11,125 bases of DNA, from the NCBI GenBank assembly GCA_025928535.1, contig JAICJJ010000040.1, forward strand, positions 1-11,125, written 5' to 3'. Each line of letters starts with the position of its first letter. Within the stretch, counting starts at the first letter, position 1. The position numbers and the translations under genes were made by a program. The notes beneath the pieces were generated by a model that searched no databases, was not told the origin of the DNA, and saw nothing but the letters and a program-made list of their open reading frames with translations. Source of the stretch: Thermomicrobiales bacterium. Lineage in GTDB: Bacteria; Chloroflexota; Chloroflexia; Thermomicrobiales; UBA6265. Positions 1 through 7,611 of this stretch are shown here, in pieces.

Positions 1-1309
<1,309 letters not shown>

Positions 1310-1334
1310 CCGCCAAGACCATTGCTTCGCTCAG

Positions 1335-1363
1335 TGCAAGAGCGTCGCAATCGACCTCTTGCA
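1335..1363 (+). other. Strong hairpin just downstream of the recombinase gene
   Basis: TGCAAGAG (1335-1342) pairs perfectly with CTCTTGCA (1356-1363). Inside it GTCG (1344-1347) pairs with CGAC (1352-1355), closing a CAAT tetraloop. Only C1343 is bulged. This 12-bp stem is followed by a mildly T-rich stretch (GCGTTGTTTCAATTC), so it may terminate recombinase transcription. Alternatively it belongs to a 3' guide RNA, since IS1111-type relatives carry the guide downstream of the gene. The two roles cannot be separated by eye. Confidence 0.5.
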
Positions 1364-1485
1364 GCGTTGTTTCAATTCGTCTGGCCGCGTGCAGAGCGGT
1401 GTGGAGACCGGCCCGCTTCCATCCTGATCATCGCCTCGCGCTCGGACGTGGCGCCACCCCGGCCGTCCAATGACCATTACATGCC

Positions 1486-1515
1486 TTGACAGGAATATAA
1501 CCAATAGGGCATACT
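1486..1515 (+). promoter_or_regulatory. Promoter of the arsR-SRPBCC-DUF899 operon, probably leaderless
   Basis: A perfect -35 box TTGACA (1486-1491) is followed after 18 nt by CATACT (1510-1515), four of six matches to a -10 box. Transcription would begin about 7 nt later, at or next to the ATG at 1522. No Shine-Dalgarno sequence precedes that ATG, which supports a leaderless mRNA. The AT-rich stretch stands out from its GC-rich surroundings. Confidence 0.55.
1496..1513. promoter_or_regulatory. Possible operator dyad between -35 and -10
   Basis: TATAACC (1496-1502) is an imperfect inverted repeat of GGGCATA (1507-1513): five of seven pairs match around a 4-nt centre. It lies in the promoter spacer and overlaps the -10 box, where an ArsR-type repressor would block RNA polymerase. 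AT-rich dyads in this position are usual for the family. The symmetry is modest, so this is a suggestion. Confidence 0.25.
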
Positions 1516-1521
1516 GCGCCC

Positions 1522-1830
1522 ATGCAATCGACCTTCGCCGTCCTCGCCGAACCGAACCGCCGCCGCATCCTGGACGAACTGTGCCAGGGGGAGCGCAGCG
1601 TCGGCGAACTGGTTGAGCGTCTGTCGCTCAGTCAGCCCGCCGTCTCCAAGCATCTGCGCGTGCTGCGAGAGGCGGACCTGGTGGCCTCGCGGGTCGACAA
1701 GCAGCATCGCCGCTACCAGTTGCGACCGGAGCGGTTGGCGGAAATCGATGCCTGGCTGGCGCCCTACCGCCGTTTCTGGGCGGACCGGTTGGACGCCTTG
1801 CAGGCCCATCTCGACCAGGAGCAGCCATGA
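1522..1830 (+). CDS. ArsR/SmtB-type winged-helix transcriptional repressor
   Basis: This 102-residue protein is a typical ArsR-fold regulator. FAVLAEPNRRRILDEL (5-20) is the first helix pair, and SLSQPAVSKHLRVLREADLV (35-54) is the helix-turn-helix with recognition helix. RVDKQHRRYQL (57-67) is the beta wing. The cysteine-rich metal site of arsenic or zinc sensors is absent; the only cysteine is C21. It therefore probably belongs to the non-metal ArsR branch that is regularly paired with SRPBCC/AHSA1 genes. It is the first gene of the operon and probably represses its own promoter. Its TGA overlaps the ATG of the next gene in ATGA, implying translational coupling. The inducing signal is not visible. 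Confidence 0.88.
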   Translation: MQSTFAVLAEPNRRRILDELCQGERSVGELVERLSLSQPAVSKHLRVLREADLVASRVDKQHRRYQLRPERLAEIDAWLAPYRRFWADRLDALQAHLDQEQP

Positions 1831-2360
1831 CCCGGAACGCTGATCAGTTGGACCGCGCACGCTACGGCACGGTCCACGAGCGCGCGGACGGCTTCCAGTT
1901 GCGGTTCGAACGCCATCTGCGCCACCCGGTGGAAAACGTCTGGAGCGCGCTCACCGACCCCGCGCAACTGGCGCAGTGGCTGGCGCCGGGCGAGATCGAA
2001 CTGACATTGGGCGGGCGCGTCCATCTCGCCTTCACCGACGGCGACGGCGTGATCGACGGCGAGGTGACCGCGATCGCGCCGCCGCGGCTGCTGGAGTTCA
2101 CCTGGAAGGACAAGGGCGACGATTTCGGCTTCGTGCGCTGGGAGTTGACCGACGACGACGGCGGCGCCCGCCTCGTCCTCACCCACACCGTTCCCGAAGC
2201 GGCTCGCGGGCTTGGTCTCCCGATGCTGGCGGGGTGGCATTCCCTGCTCGACCAGTTGGCGGCCCTGCTCGACGGCGAACCTTTGCCGTCCTCGGGGAAC
2301 CGCTGGCAAGCACTGCACGACCACTATGCCCAGGCGGGCGCAATGGACGAAAGGAGTTGA
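1827..2360 (+). CDS. SRPBCC (AHSA1-like / START-fold) protein
   Basis: This 177-residue protein has the AHSA1-type SRPBCC pattern. FERHLRHPVENVWSALTDPAQLAQWLAP is spread over 27-54, followed by GEIELTLGGRVHLAF (55-69), a GEVTAIAPPRLLEFTW segment (78-93), VRWELTDDDGGARLVLTH (103-120) and the long C-terminal helix GWHSLLDQLAALLDG (136-150). This fold forms a deep hydrophobic cavity for a lipid-like or aromatic ligand; the ligand here is unknown. Its start codon overlaps the repressor stop by 4 nt. ArsR-SRPBCC pairs are common, and the partner is often thought to be a regulatory target or ligand handler. No signal peptide is seen, so it is likely cytoplasmic. Confidence 0.85.
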   Translation: MTRNADQLDRARYGTVHERADGFQLRFERHLRHPVENVWSALTDPAQLAQWLAPGEIELTLGGRVHLAFTDGDGVIDGEVTAIAPPRLLEFTWKDKGDDFGFVRWELTDDDGGARLVLTHTVPEAARGLGLPMLAGWHSLLDQLAALLDGEPLPSSGNRWQALHDHYAQAGAMDERS

Positions 2361-2365
2361 GCGCC

Positions 2366-3085
2366 ATGACGCAGCACATGACCGGAACACGCGACGAGTG
2401 GCTCGCGGCGCGGCTGGAGTTGCTCGAGGCGGAAAAAGAGCACACGCGGCGCAGCGACGAGTTGGCGCGGCGGCGGCAGGAATTGCCGTGGGTGCGCATC
2501 GACAACGCGTATCGATTCGAAACCGACGAGGGAAACGCCACGCTGGCGGACCTCTTCCGCGGGCGCTCGCAACTCCTCGTCTACCACTTCATGTTCGGTC
2601 CCGACGACACCACCGGCTGCCCATCCTGTTCGGCGATCGCGGACGGCTTCAACGGGTCCGTCGCGCACCTGGCCAACCATGACGTGATGCTCTGGGCGGT
2701 GTCGCGGGCGCCGCTGGCGACGTTGCAGGCGTACCAGCGGCGGATGGGCTGGACCTTTCCCTGGGCGTCTTCGTTCGGAGACGACTTCAATTTCGACTTC
2801 GGCGTCACATTCACCGAAGCGCAACAGCGTGGCGGCATCGACTACAACTTCCGGCGCGAGCCGGCCGAGCGGCCCGAGGCAGCCGTCGCCGAGATCGCGG
2901 CCATCGAGCGGCCGGGCGTGAGCGCCTTCGCGCTCGAAGACGGCGTCGTCTACCACACCTATTCCGCCTATGCCCGCGGCCTCGACGGCCTCTGGGGCGC
3001 GTACCAGTGGCTCGACCGCGCCCCCAATGGACGCAACGAAACGGGCTACTGGTGGCGCCGCCACGACGAGTACGAACAGCCCTGA
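2366..3085 (+). CDS. DUF899 family thioredoxin-like protein
   Basis: This 239-residue protein shows the DUF899 pattern. A charged N-terminal helix (10-40, EWLAARLELLEAEKEHTRR) leads to LPWVRI and then a thioredoxin-like core: LADLFRGRSQLLVYHFMFGP (60-79), a CPSC redox-type motif (85-88), and VMLWAVSRAPLATLQAYQRRMGW (107-129). It ends with the family's aromatic tail GLWGAYQWLDRAPNGRNE and GYWWRRHDEY. The fold suggests a thiol or redox role, but the family's reaction is not established. ATG 2366 has AAGGAG (2351-2356) 9 nt upstream; a second ATG at 2378 is possible. Only 5 nt separate it from the SRPBCC gene, so all three genes form one operon. DUF899 genes often accompany ArsR-SRPBCC pairs. 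Confidence 0.87.
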   Translation: MTQHMTGTRDEWLAARLELLEAEKEHTRRSDELARRRQELPWVRIDNAYRFETDEGNATLADLFRGRSQLLVYHFMFGPDDTTGCPSCSAIADGFNGSVAHLANHDVMLWAVSRAPLATLQAYQRRMGWTFPWASSFGDDFNFDFGVTFTEAQQRGGIDYNFRREPAERPEAAVAEIAAIERPGVSAFALEDGVVYHTYSAYARGLDGLWGAYQWLDRAPNGRNETGYWWRRHDEYEQP

Positions 3086-3093
3086 TGCGCCAA

Positions 3094-3123
3094 CCGCGCA
3101 CCCGGCGCCGGCCGGGTGCGCGG
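3094..3123. terminator. GC hairpin between convergent genes
   Basis: CCGCGCACCCGG (3094-3105) is perfectly complementary to CCGGGTGCGCGG (3112-3123) around a 6-nt loop. It lies in the 72-bp gap between the stop codons of two convergent genes, 8 nt after the DUF899 stop. There is no T-run on either side, so it is a terminator-like stem and not a textbook intrinsic terminator. By symmetry it could serve both directions. Confidence 0.6.
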
Positions 3124-3157
3124 GCGACCCGGCGGGCGCTCGATTGCGCGCGTCCGC

Positions 3158-5353
3158 CTACCCCCGCGTCAACCGCGCCAGCGGCTGGCCGTATTCGACA
3201 AAGGCGCCATCCTCCACCAGAAACCTGGCCAGCACGCCGTCGCGCGGGGCGACGACTTCGTGGTAGGTCTTCATCACTTCGAGGACGGCGATCGTCTGGC
3301 CGGCGCGGACCGGCCGCCCTTCCTCCGCCAGGGGCGGCCCGGCCGGCTCGCTCCGCCGGTAGAAGATGCCGAGGACCGGAGCGGGGATGATTTCGCCGCC
3401 CGGGGCGGCGGCTTCCCCGGTTTCACCCATCGATGGGGCAGCCTCCAGACCCGCGGCCTGCCAGCGCGCCTGGAGATGGACGCCGATCGGCGCGATGTCC
3501 AGATCGAGGGAGACGGCGCCCGACCGGCGCGCGCGTTCGAGCAGGTCGGCGATGCCGGTCGGAGTCCAGGCGCGGGCGGCGTCGGTGACCGAATCGTTTC
3601 GCTCCGGCTCGGGCGCGTCGTCCGGTGACCAACCGGACACCGGCCGTGCCCGTTCCGTCACCGCTTCCGGCCCCAGCGCGGCGCGGGCAGCCAGCAGCGC
3701 GAGGCGCGCGTCGGCGAGGTCGACCGCCGCGAAGCGGAGCGTGTCGCCGGGCCGGGCCTGGCCGAGCCGGTCGAGGTCGGCGCCGATGACCGTGGCGATT
3801 TTCGGATAGCCGCCGACCGTCTGCCGGGCCGGCAGGAGGACGATCGGCTGGCCGTCGCCCGGCGCCTGAATCGCTCCGGCGGCGATCCCTTCCGAGATCA
3901 GATCGGCGCCGTCGCGATGTTCCAGCGCCGGGCCGCGCAGCCGCAGGCCCATCCGGTCCGATTGCGGCGTGACGGCATACGGCGCGCCGAGCAACGTCGC
4001 GATGCCCTCCTCGGTGAAGCGGTCTCGCTGCGGCCCGAGCACGACCCGGACCGGCGTCGCGGAGTCGCGGACGAGCGGCGCGACCAAGCGGCGGCGCAGC
4101 AGGTCGGCCGCCGGCGCCAATGGTTCGCCGAGCGGCAGCCGATCGCCGGCGGCGAGGGCGCGGCCCTGCCAGCCGCCGAACTTGCCGAAGAGATCGGTTC
4201 CGCGGCCGCCGAGAACAATCGGCGCGTCGATCCCGCCGGCGACGCAGAGATAGGTCCGCGCCCCGTCCCGCATCGCGCCGAGCGCGAGTTCATCGCCCTC
4301 CCGCACCGCGAACGGCTCCCAGTTGAGCGCGGGCCGGCCATTCAATCGGGCGCCGGCGTCGGCCCCGGTCAAGGCGACGACGGCGTCGGCATGAAAGCGG
4401 AGCGTCGGGCCGACGAGGGTCGATTCGATGCCGGCGGCGTCCGGCGAATTGCCGACGAGCCGGTTGCCGAGGATCAGTGCGGCGCGGTCGCACGCGCCGC
4501 CGGGCGTGACGCCGGAACGCATCCGGCCGGGCCGGCCGAGATCCTGCACCGAATCGAGCGCGCCCGGCTTGACGATCTCGATCGCGCGAACGCCCGTGGC
4601 AGGGGTCTCCCGCGACGACGGAGAGTCCGCCTGTTCCGCGTCCAGCCGGTCGTAGGTCGCGCGGTCGATCGGCTCGAAGCGGACCTCGTCGCCCGGCTGC
4701 AGGAAGATCGGTTCCGGCGCGGCGAGGTCGAACAGTTTCAACGGCGTGCGGCCGAGCACATGCCAGCCGCCCGGCGTCGTCAACGGATAGACCGCGGCCT
4801 GATCGCCGCCGAGCGCGACCGAGCCGGCCGGCACGCGGGCGCGCGGGGTGGCGCGGCGAGGCATCGCCAGTTCCGGCGGCAGGCCGAGCAGGTAGCCGAA
4901 GCCCGGCGCGAACCCCATGCAGGCGACGCGGTAGCGCGCGCCGCTGTGGCGGCGGACGACCTCATCCGGCGTCATGCCGGCGCGCGCCGCGACGTCTTCG
5001 AGATCCGGACCCAGTTCGCCGCCATAGGCGACCGGAATCGCGCGGACGCGTCCGGCCGGCGCCTGTGTGGAGGTCGTGACGGCCAGATTGCGAATGGCGG
5101 CGGCGAGCGCGTCGCCGTCGGCGCGTTCCGGATCGAAAACGACCATCAGCGTCGTATACGACGGCACGACATCGACCACGCCGTGCAATTCGGCCGCGTC
5201 GATGGCGTCGGCCAGCGCCAGCACGCGCCCGACGAGCGCCTCGTCGATCCGGTCGCCCATCTGGACGAGCAGCGCCGATTCCGCGAGCGGCGCGATTGGC
5301 CACTCGCCTCCGGCCGCGGGCGGCGTCAACGCGTCGGGGCGCGAGACGGTCAC
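3158..5353 (-). CDS. pxpBC: Fused 5-oxoprolinase PxpB-PxpC with C-terminal AccB-like biotin carrier
   Basis: This 731-residue protein joins three normally separate units. Residues about 18-238 are PxpB/KipI (CT_C_D domain): GFAPGFGYLLGLP (147-159), then RVPAGSVALGGDQAAVYP and TTPGGWHVLGRTP. Residues about 256-560 are PxpC/KipA (CT_A_B): KPGALDSVQDLGRPG (262-276), GVTPGGACDR (281-290), and ARQTVGGYPKIATV (509-522). Residues 588-731 resemble a whole AccB: an N-terminal helical segment, a linker, APVLGIFYRR (658-667), and biotin-accepting K695 in EVMKT. PxpABC cleaves 5-oxo-L-proline to glutamate using ATP and is not known to need biotin, so the carrier is odd; separate accB genes do often sit beside pxp genes. 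GTG 5353 is chosen because it overlaps the pxpA stop in GTGA. Upstream in-frame sequence back to 5824 is the antisense-free shadow of pxpA in another frame. No biotin carboxylase gene is seen here. Confidence 0.88.
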   Translation of the reverse strand: MTVSRPDALTPPAAGGEWPIAPLAESALLVQMGDRIDEALVGRVLALADAIDAAELHGVVDVVPSYTTLMVVFDPERADGDALAAAIRNLAVTTSTQAPAGRVRAIPVAYGGELGPDLEDVAARAGMTPDEVVRRHSGARYRVACMGFAPGFGYLLGLPPELAMPRRATPRARVPAGSVALGGDQAAVYPLTTPGGWHVLGRTPLKLFDLAAPEPIFLQPGDEVRFEPIDRATYDRLDAEQADSPSSRETPATGVRAIEIVKPGALDSVQDLGRPGRMRSGVTPGGACDRAALILGNRLVGNSPDAAGIESTLVGPTLRFHADAVVALTGADAGARLNGRPALNWEPFAVREGDELALGAMRDGARTYLCVAGGIDAPIVLGGRGTDLFGKFGGWQGRALAAGDRLPLGEPLAPAADLLRRRLVAPLVRDSATPVRVVLGPQRDRFTEEGIATLLGAPYAVTPQSDRMGLRLRGPALEHRDGADLISEGIAAGAIQAPGDGQPIVLLPARQTVGGYPKIATVIGADLDRLGQARPGDTLRFAAVDLADARLALLAARAALGPEAVTERARPVSGWSPDDAPEPERNDSVTDAARAWTPTGIADLLERARRSGAVSLDLDIAPIGVHLQARWQAAGLEAAPSMGETGEAAAPGGEIIPAPVLGIFYRRSEPAGPPLAEEGRPVRAGQTIAVLEVMKTYHEVVAPRDGVLARFLVEDGAFVEYGQPLARLTRG

Positions 5354-6117
5354 GAGCGGCGGCCGAACGGACGGATGGCGATGCCAGCGTCGGCGAACCG
5401 GTCCCGCACGGCGCGGGCGATCGCCACCGCGCCGGGCGTGTCGCTGTGGATGCAGAGGGAATCGACGGTGAGCGGCAATTCCGTGCCGTCGATGGCGGTC
5501 AGCGTGGCCTCGACCACGAGGCGCAAGGCCCGTTCGGCGGCGGCGGCCGGGTCGGTGATGACCGCGCCGGGCAGGCGGCGATTGACCAGCGTGCCGTCGG
5601 CGTTGTAGGCGCGGTCGACGAATCCTTCGCGGGCGGTCGGCAAGCCGGCGGCTTCGGCGGAGGCGAAGAGCTGGCTGCCGGGCGGGGCGAGCATGACCAG
5701 ACCGGGATCGTGGGCGCGGACGGCGGCGGCGATCGCTTCGGCCGCGGCGGCATCCTTGACGGCGCGGTTGTAGAGGGCGCCGTGCGCCTTGACATGCTGC
5801 ATCTGAACGCCGGCGGCGCGGCAAAAGGCGTCGAGCGCGCCGAGTTGATAGAGCGTGTCGGTCCGAATCTCGTCCGGCGTGGCCGCGATCTCCCGCCGCC
5901 CGAAGCCGGCCAGATCGGGAAAGCCGGGATGCGCCCCGATGCCGATCCCCCGCGCGACGCAGGCGGCGACGGTCCGTTCCATCACGCGCGGATCGCCGCC
6001 GTGGAATCCGCAGGCGACATTGGCGCTGGAGATCAGATCGAACAACTCCTCGTCAAACCCGATTCGATGGGCGCCGAACGCCTCGCCGAGATCGGAATTG
6101 AGATCGATGACGCGCAT
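5350..6117 (-). CDS. pxpA: 5-oxoprolinase subunit PxpA (LamB/YcsF family)
   Basis: This 255-residue protein has the normal length and motifs of PxpA: DLNSDLGEAFG (5-15), SANVACGFHGGDP (31-43), GAHPGFPD (61-68), HVKAHGALYN (108-117, usually KPHGALYN), a VDRAYNADGTLVNRR segment (167-181) and VDSLCIHSDTPGA (218-230). With PxpB and PxpC it forms the ATP-dependent 5-oxoprolinase, which recycles 5-oxoproline (pyroglutamate), a spontaneous damage product of glutamine and glutamate, to glutamate in the cytoplasm. ATG 6117 is supported by a perfect AGGAGG 5 nt upstream and by alignment of the family's opening motif. Its stop overlaps the start of the fused pxpBC gene by 4 nt, implying translational coupling. 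The frame continues upstream to 6321, but that part is translated repeat DNA. Confidence 0.93.
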   Translation of the reverse strand: MRVIDLNSDLGEAFGAHRIGFDEELFDLISSANVACGFHGGDPRVMERTVAACVARGIGIGAHPGFPDLAGFGRREIAATPDEIRTDTLYQLGALDAFCRAAGVQMQHVKAHGALYNRAVKDAAAAEAIAAAVRAHDPGLVMLAPPGSQLFASAEAAGLPTAREGFVDRAYNADGTLVNRRLPGAVITDPAAAAERALRLVVEATLTAIDGTELPLTVDSLCIHSDTPGAVAIARAVRDRFADAGIAIRPFGRRS

Positions 6118-6122
6118 TGGTT

Positions 6123-6128
6123 CCTCCT
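6123..6128 (-). promoter_or_regulatory. Perfect ribosome-binding site of pxpA
   Basis: AGGAGG on the minus strand lies 5 nt before ATG 6117 and decides the start. It is 1 nt from the end of the fold-back repeat arm (6130), so in RNA it would sit directly beside the base of a long stem. Confidence 0.8.
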
Positions 6129-6129
6129 G

Positions 6130-6354
6130 AGTCGGCAAGACGGCGAGTCGGCAAGTCGGCAAGTGGAGAGGCGAGGGATCGAGGAGTTGCCACCCGCGTC
6201 CCGTCATGCTGAGCGGCAGCGAAGCATCTCGTGTTTCACGACCAACGACGAGATCCTTCGCTCCGCTCAGGATGACCATGCTCCGGCGCCGATTCCACCC
6301 CTCGACTTCTCGCCTCTCCACTTGCCGACTTGCCGTCTTGCCGTCTTGCCGACT
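6130..6354. repeat. Nested inverted-repeat (fold-back) element with 8-bp-period arms
   Basis: The outer arms are 6130-6175 and 6309-6354, each 46 bp and 44/46 identical as reverse complements. Each arm is a chain of 8-bp units such as AAGTCGGC, AAGACGGC and AAGTGGAG. Weaker complementarity continues inwards for about 14 bp. Inside is a second palindrome, 6203-6231 against 6249-6276 (GTCATGCTGAGCGGCAGC paired with the reverse complement of its CTGAGCGGAGCGAAGGAT partner, two mismatches and one indel). The inner palindrome is the family broken at 108-171. The outer arm reaches into the dehydrogenase stop codon (6353-6355) on one side and ends 1 nt from the pxpA ribosome-binding site on the other. 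No transposase or clear target duplication is seen; it could be a MITE-like or REP-like element. Confidence 0.85.
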
Positions 6355-7459
6355 ACATCGTCAGCACCGGCTTCATGACGCGGCCGCCGGCCATGTCGGC
6401 CATCGCGTCGTTGACGCGATCGAGCGGGTAGCGCGCGATCAGCCGCTCCAGATCGAAGCGCGCCGCGATCGCGGGCAGGGCGTTGAGATGGCCGAGATAG
6501 TGCCGCTCGGCGAACGCCCACGAGCCGTGCAGCGTCAGTTGCTTCTTCGTGATCAGGTGCGGGTTGATCGGCGTCGGACCGCGGTCGGTGTACTGGCCGA
6601 GGACGAGCATGCGGCCGTTGCGGCGCGCCAGGTCGATCCCTTCCGCCACCGCTTCCGGCACGCCCGCGCATTCGAGCACGACGTCGGCGCCGCGCCCGAC
6701 CGGCGTTTCCGCCAGCGCCATTGCTCGGCGTGCCGCCGGATCGTCAACCGTGAAGATGTCGATGTGGACGTCGCCGACGCCCATTTCCCGCGCCAGATCG
6801 AGCCGCGACTGCGGGCCGCCGACGATGATGACCCTGGCCGCGCCGGACAGATGCGCGTAGATCGCGGAAGCGATCCCGACCGGGCCGCTCCCCTGGACGA
6901 CGACCGTCTCCCCCGCCTTGATCCCGGTGACGTCGATCACGCCGTGGTAGGCAGTCGGGCCGGCGCAACCGAGCGCGATGACCATCTCCGGGGTCACGCC
7001 CGCGGGCAGTTTGAAGATCGCCGACCCAGGCTGGAGGTAGATCGCTTCGGCGAACCCGCCGGAGAGGCGCGGGAATTGGTCGAACCGCTGATTGATCCCG
7101 TAGACGCGGCGCGTGTCGCAAAGCGTGCGCTCCCCTTCGACCACGCACCAATGGCACCGGCCGCAGGGAATGCTCGACGTCCAGGCGATGGCGTCGCCGA
7201 CGGCGAGCGGCGCGCCGGTGAAATCGCGTTCGACCCCGGGACCGAGGGCGGCGACATGGCCGACCGCTTCGTGGCCGAGGATGAGGGGGGTCGGGATCGG
7301 GAGATGGCCATGGCTGAGATGGATGTCGGTCCCGCAGATGCCGGCGAGATCGATCCGGGCGATGACCGCGCCCGGCTCCGGCTCGGGCAGCGGGGCGGAT
7401 TCGACGACGAGCGGTTCATGAAAGGCGTGGAGCACGGCTCCGCGGGCGGTAGCGGCCAT
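6353..7459 (-). CDS. Zinc-dependent medium-chain alcohol dehydrogenase
   Basis: This 368-residue protein is a complete medium-chain dehydrogenase. Catalytic zinc ligands are C42 (GICGTDIHLSHGH), H63-E64 (LGHEAVGHV) and probably C165 (GCAGPTAYHG). The structural zinc lobe is C99, C102, C105 and C114 in CGRCHWC...TLC. The Rossmann fold carries GSGPVG (190-195). The second strand ends in IIVGGPQSR (211-219) without the acidic residue that usually marks NAD preference, so NADP may be used; this is inference. The alcohol substrate cannot be read from the sequence. ATG 7459 is preferred because AAGGAG (7471-7476 region) lies 11 nt upstream; ATG 7480 is in frame but has no ribosome-binding site. It is the gene upstream of pxpA, but a 235-bp gap with a fold-back repeat makes a shared transcript uncertain. 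Confidence 0.9.
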   Translation of the reverse strand: MAATARGAVLHAFHEPLVVESAPLPEPEPGAVIARIDLAGICGTDIHLSHGHLPIPTPLILGHEAVGHVAALGPGVERDFTGAPLAVGDAIAWTSSIPCGRCHWCVVEGERTLCDTRRVYGINQRFDQFPRLSGGFAEAIYLQPGSAIFKLPAGVTPEMVIALGCAGPTAYHGVIDVTGIKAGETVVVQGSGPVGIASAIYAHLSGAARVIIVGGPQSRLDLAREMGVGDVHIDIFTVDDPAARRAMALAETPVGRGADVVLECAGVPEAVAEGIDLARRNGRMLVLGQYTDRGPTPINPHLITKKQLTLHGSWAFAERHYLGHLNALPAIAARFDLERLIARYPLDRVNDAMADMAGGRVMKPVLTM

Positions 7460-7565
7460 CGACGTCTTCGCTCCTTCCATCGGATCGCAACGGCAATGGC
7501 GGGCAGGATACCCGCGATCGCCGATCGGATGGAAGCGTCCGCCGATATCGGGACCCCCAACGGCG

Positions 7566-7598
7566 GGTCGGCGCGGTCCGCGAACGACCACGCCGACC
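7566..7598 (-). terminator. Possible terminator stem after the double-domain protein gene
   Basis: GGTCGGCG (7566-7573) pairs with CGCCGACC (7591-7598), and within it the short palindrome CGCGGTCCGCG (7572-7582) can form a competing stem. It begins 13 nt past the stop codon (7612) in the direction of transcription. No T-run follows, so the call is tentative. The rest of the 7460-7611 gap shows no gene; only the ribosome-binding site of the dehydrogenase is evident. Confidence 0.35.
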
Positions 7599-7611
7599 TG
7601 CTCGGCACGAC

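Noticed and set aside
1522..1830. Arsenic or metal-sensing role for the ArsR-type regulator
   Set aside because: The cysteine motif of metal sensors is absent and no metal-transport or arsenate genes are nearby.
3917..5608. Long plus-strand open frame opposite the pxp genes
   Set aside because: Its sequence is Arg/Gly/Ala-rich with no recognisable motif and lies wholly antisense to well-supported genes.
5354..5824. Upstream extension of the fused pxpBC gene
   Set aside because: This stretch is pxpA read in another frame and is Arg-rich. The GTGA overlap at 5350-5353 gives the natural start.
6130..6175. CRISPR-like short direct repeats (also at 9541-9579)
   Set aside because: The period is 8 bp with no spacers, and each tract is matched by an inverted copy. 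It is a fold-back arm and not an array.
6118..6321. N-terminal extension of pxpA through the repeat
   Set aside because: It translates the palindromic repeat (an ILSGAKDL-type string often seen in spurious proteins), and the AGGAGG site fixes the start at 6117.
7460..7480. Alternative dehydrogenase start at 7480
   Set aside because: It has no ribosome-binding site, and its own first codons contain the AAGGAG that serves the start at 7459. It remains possible but less likely.
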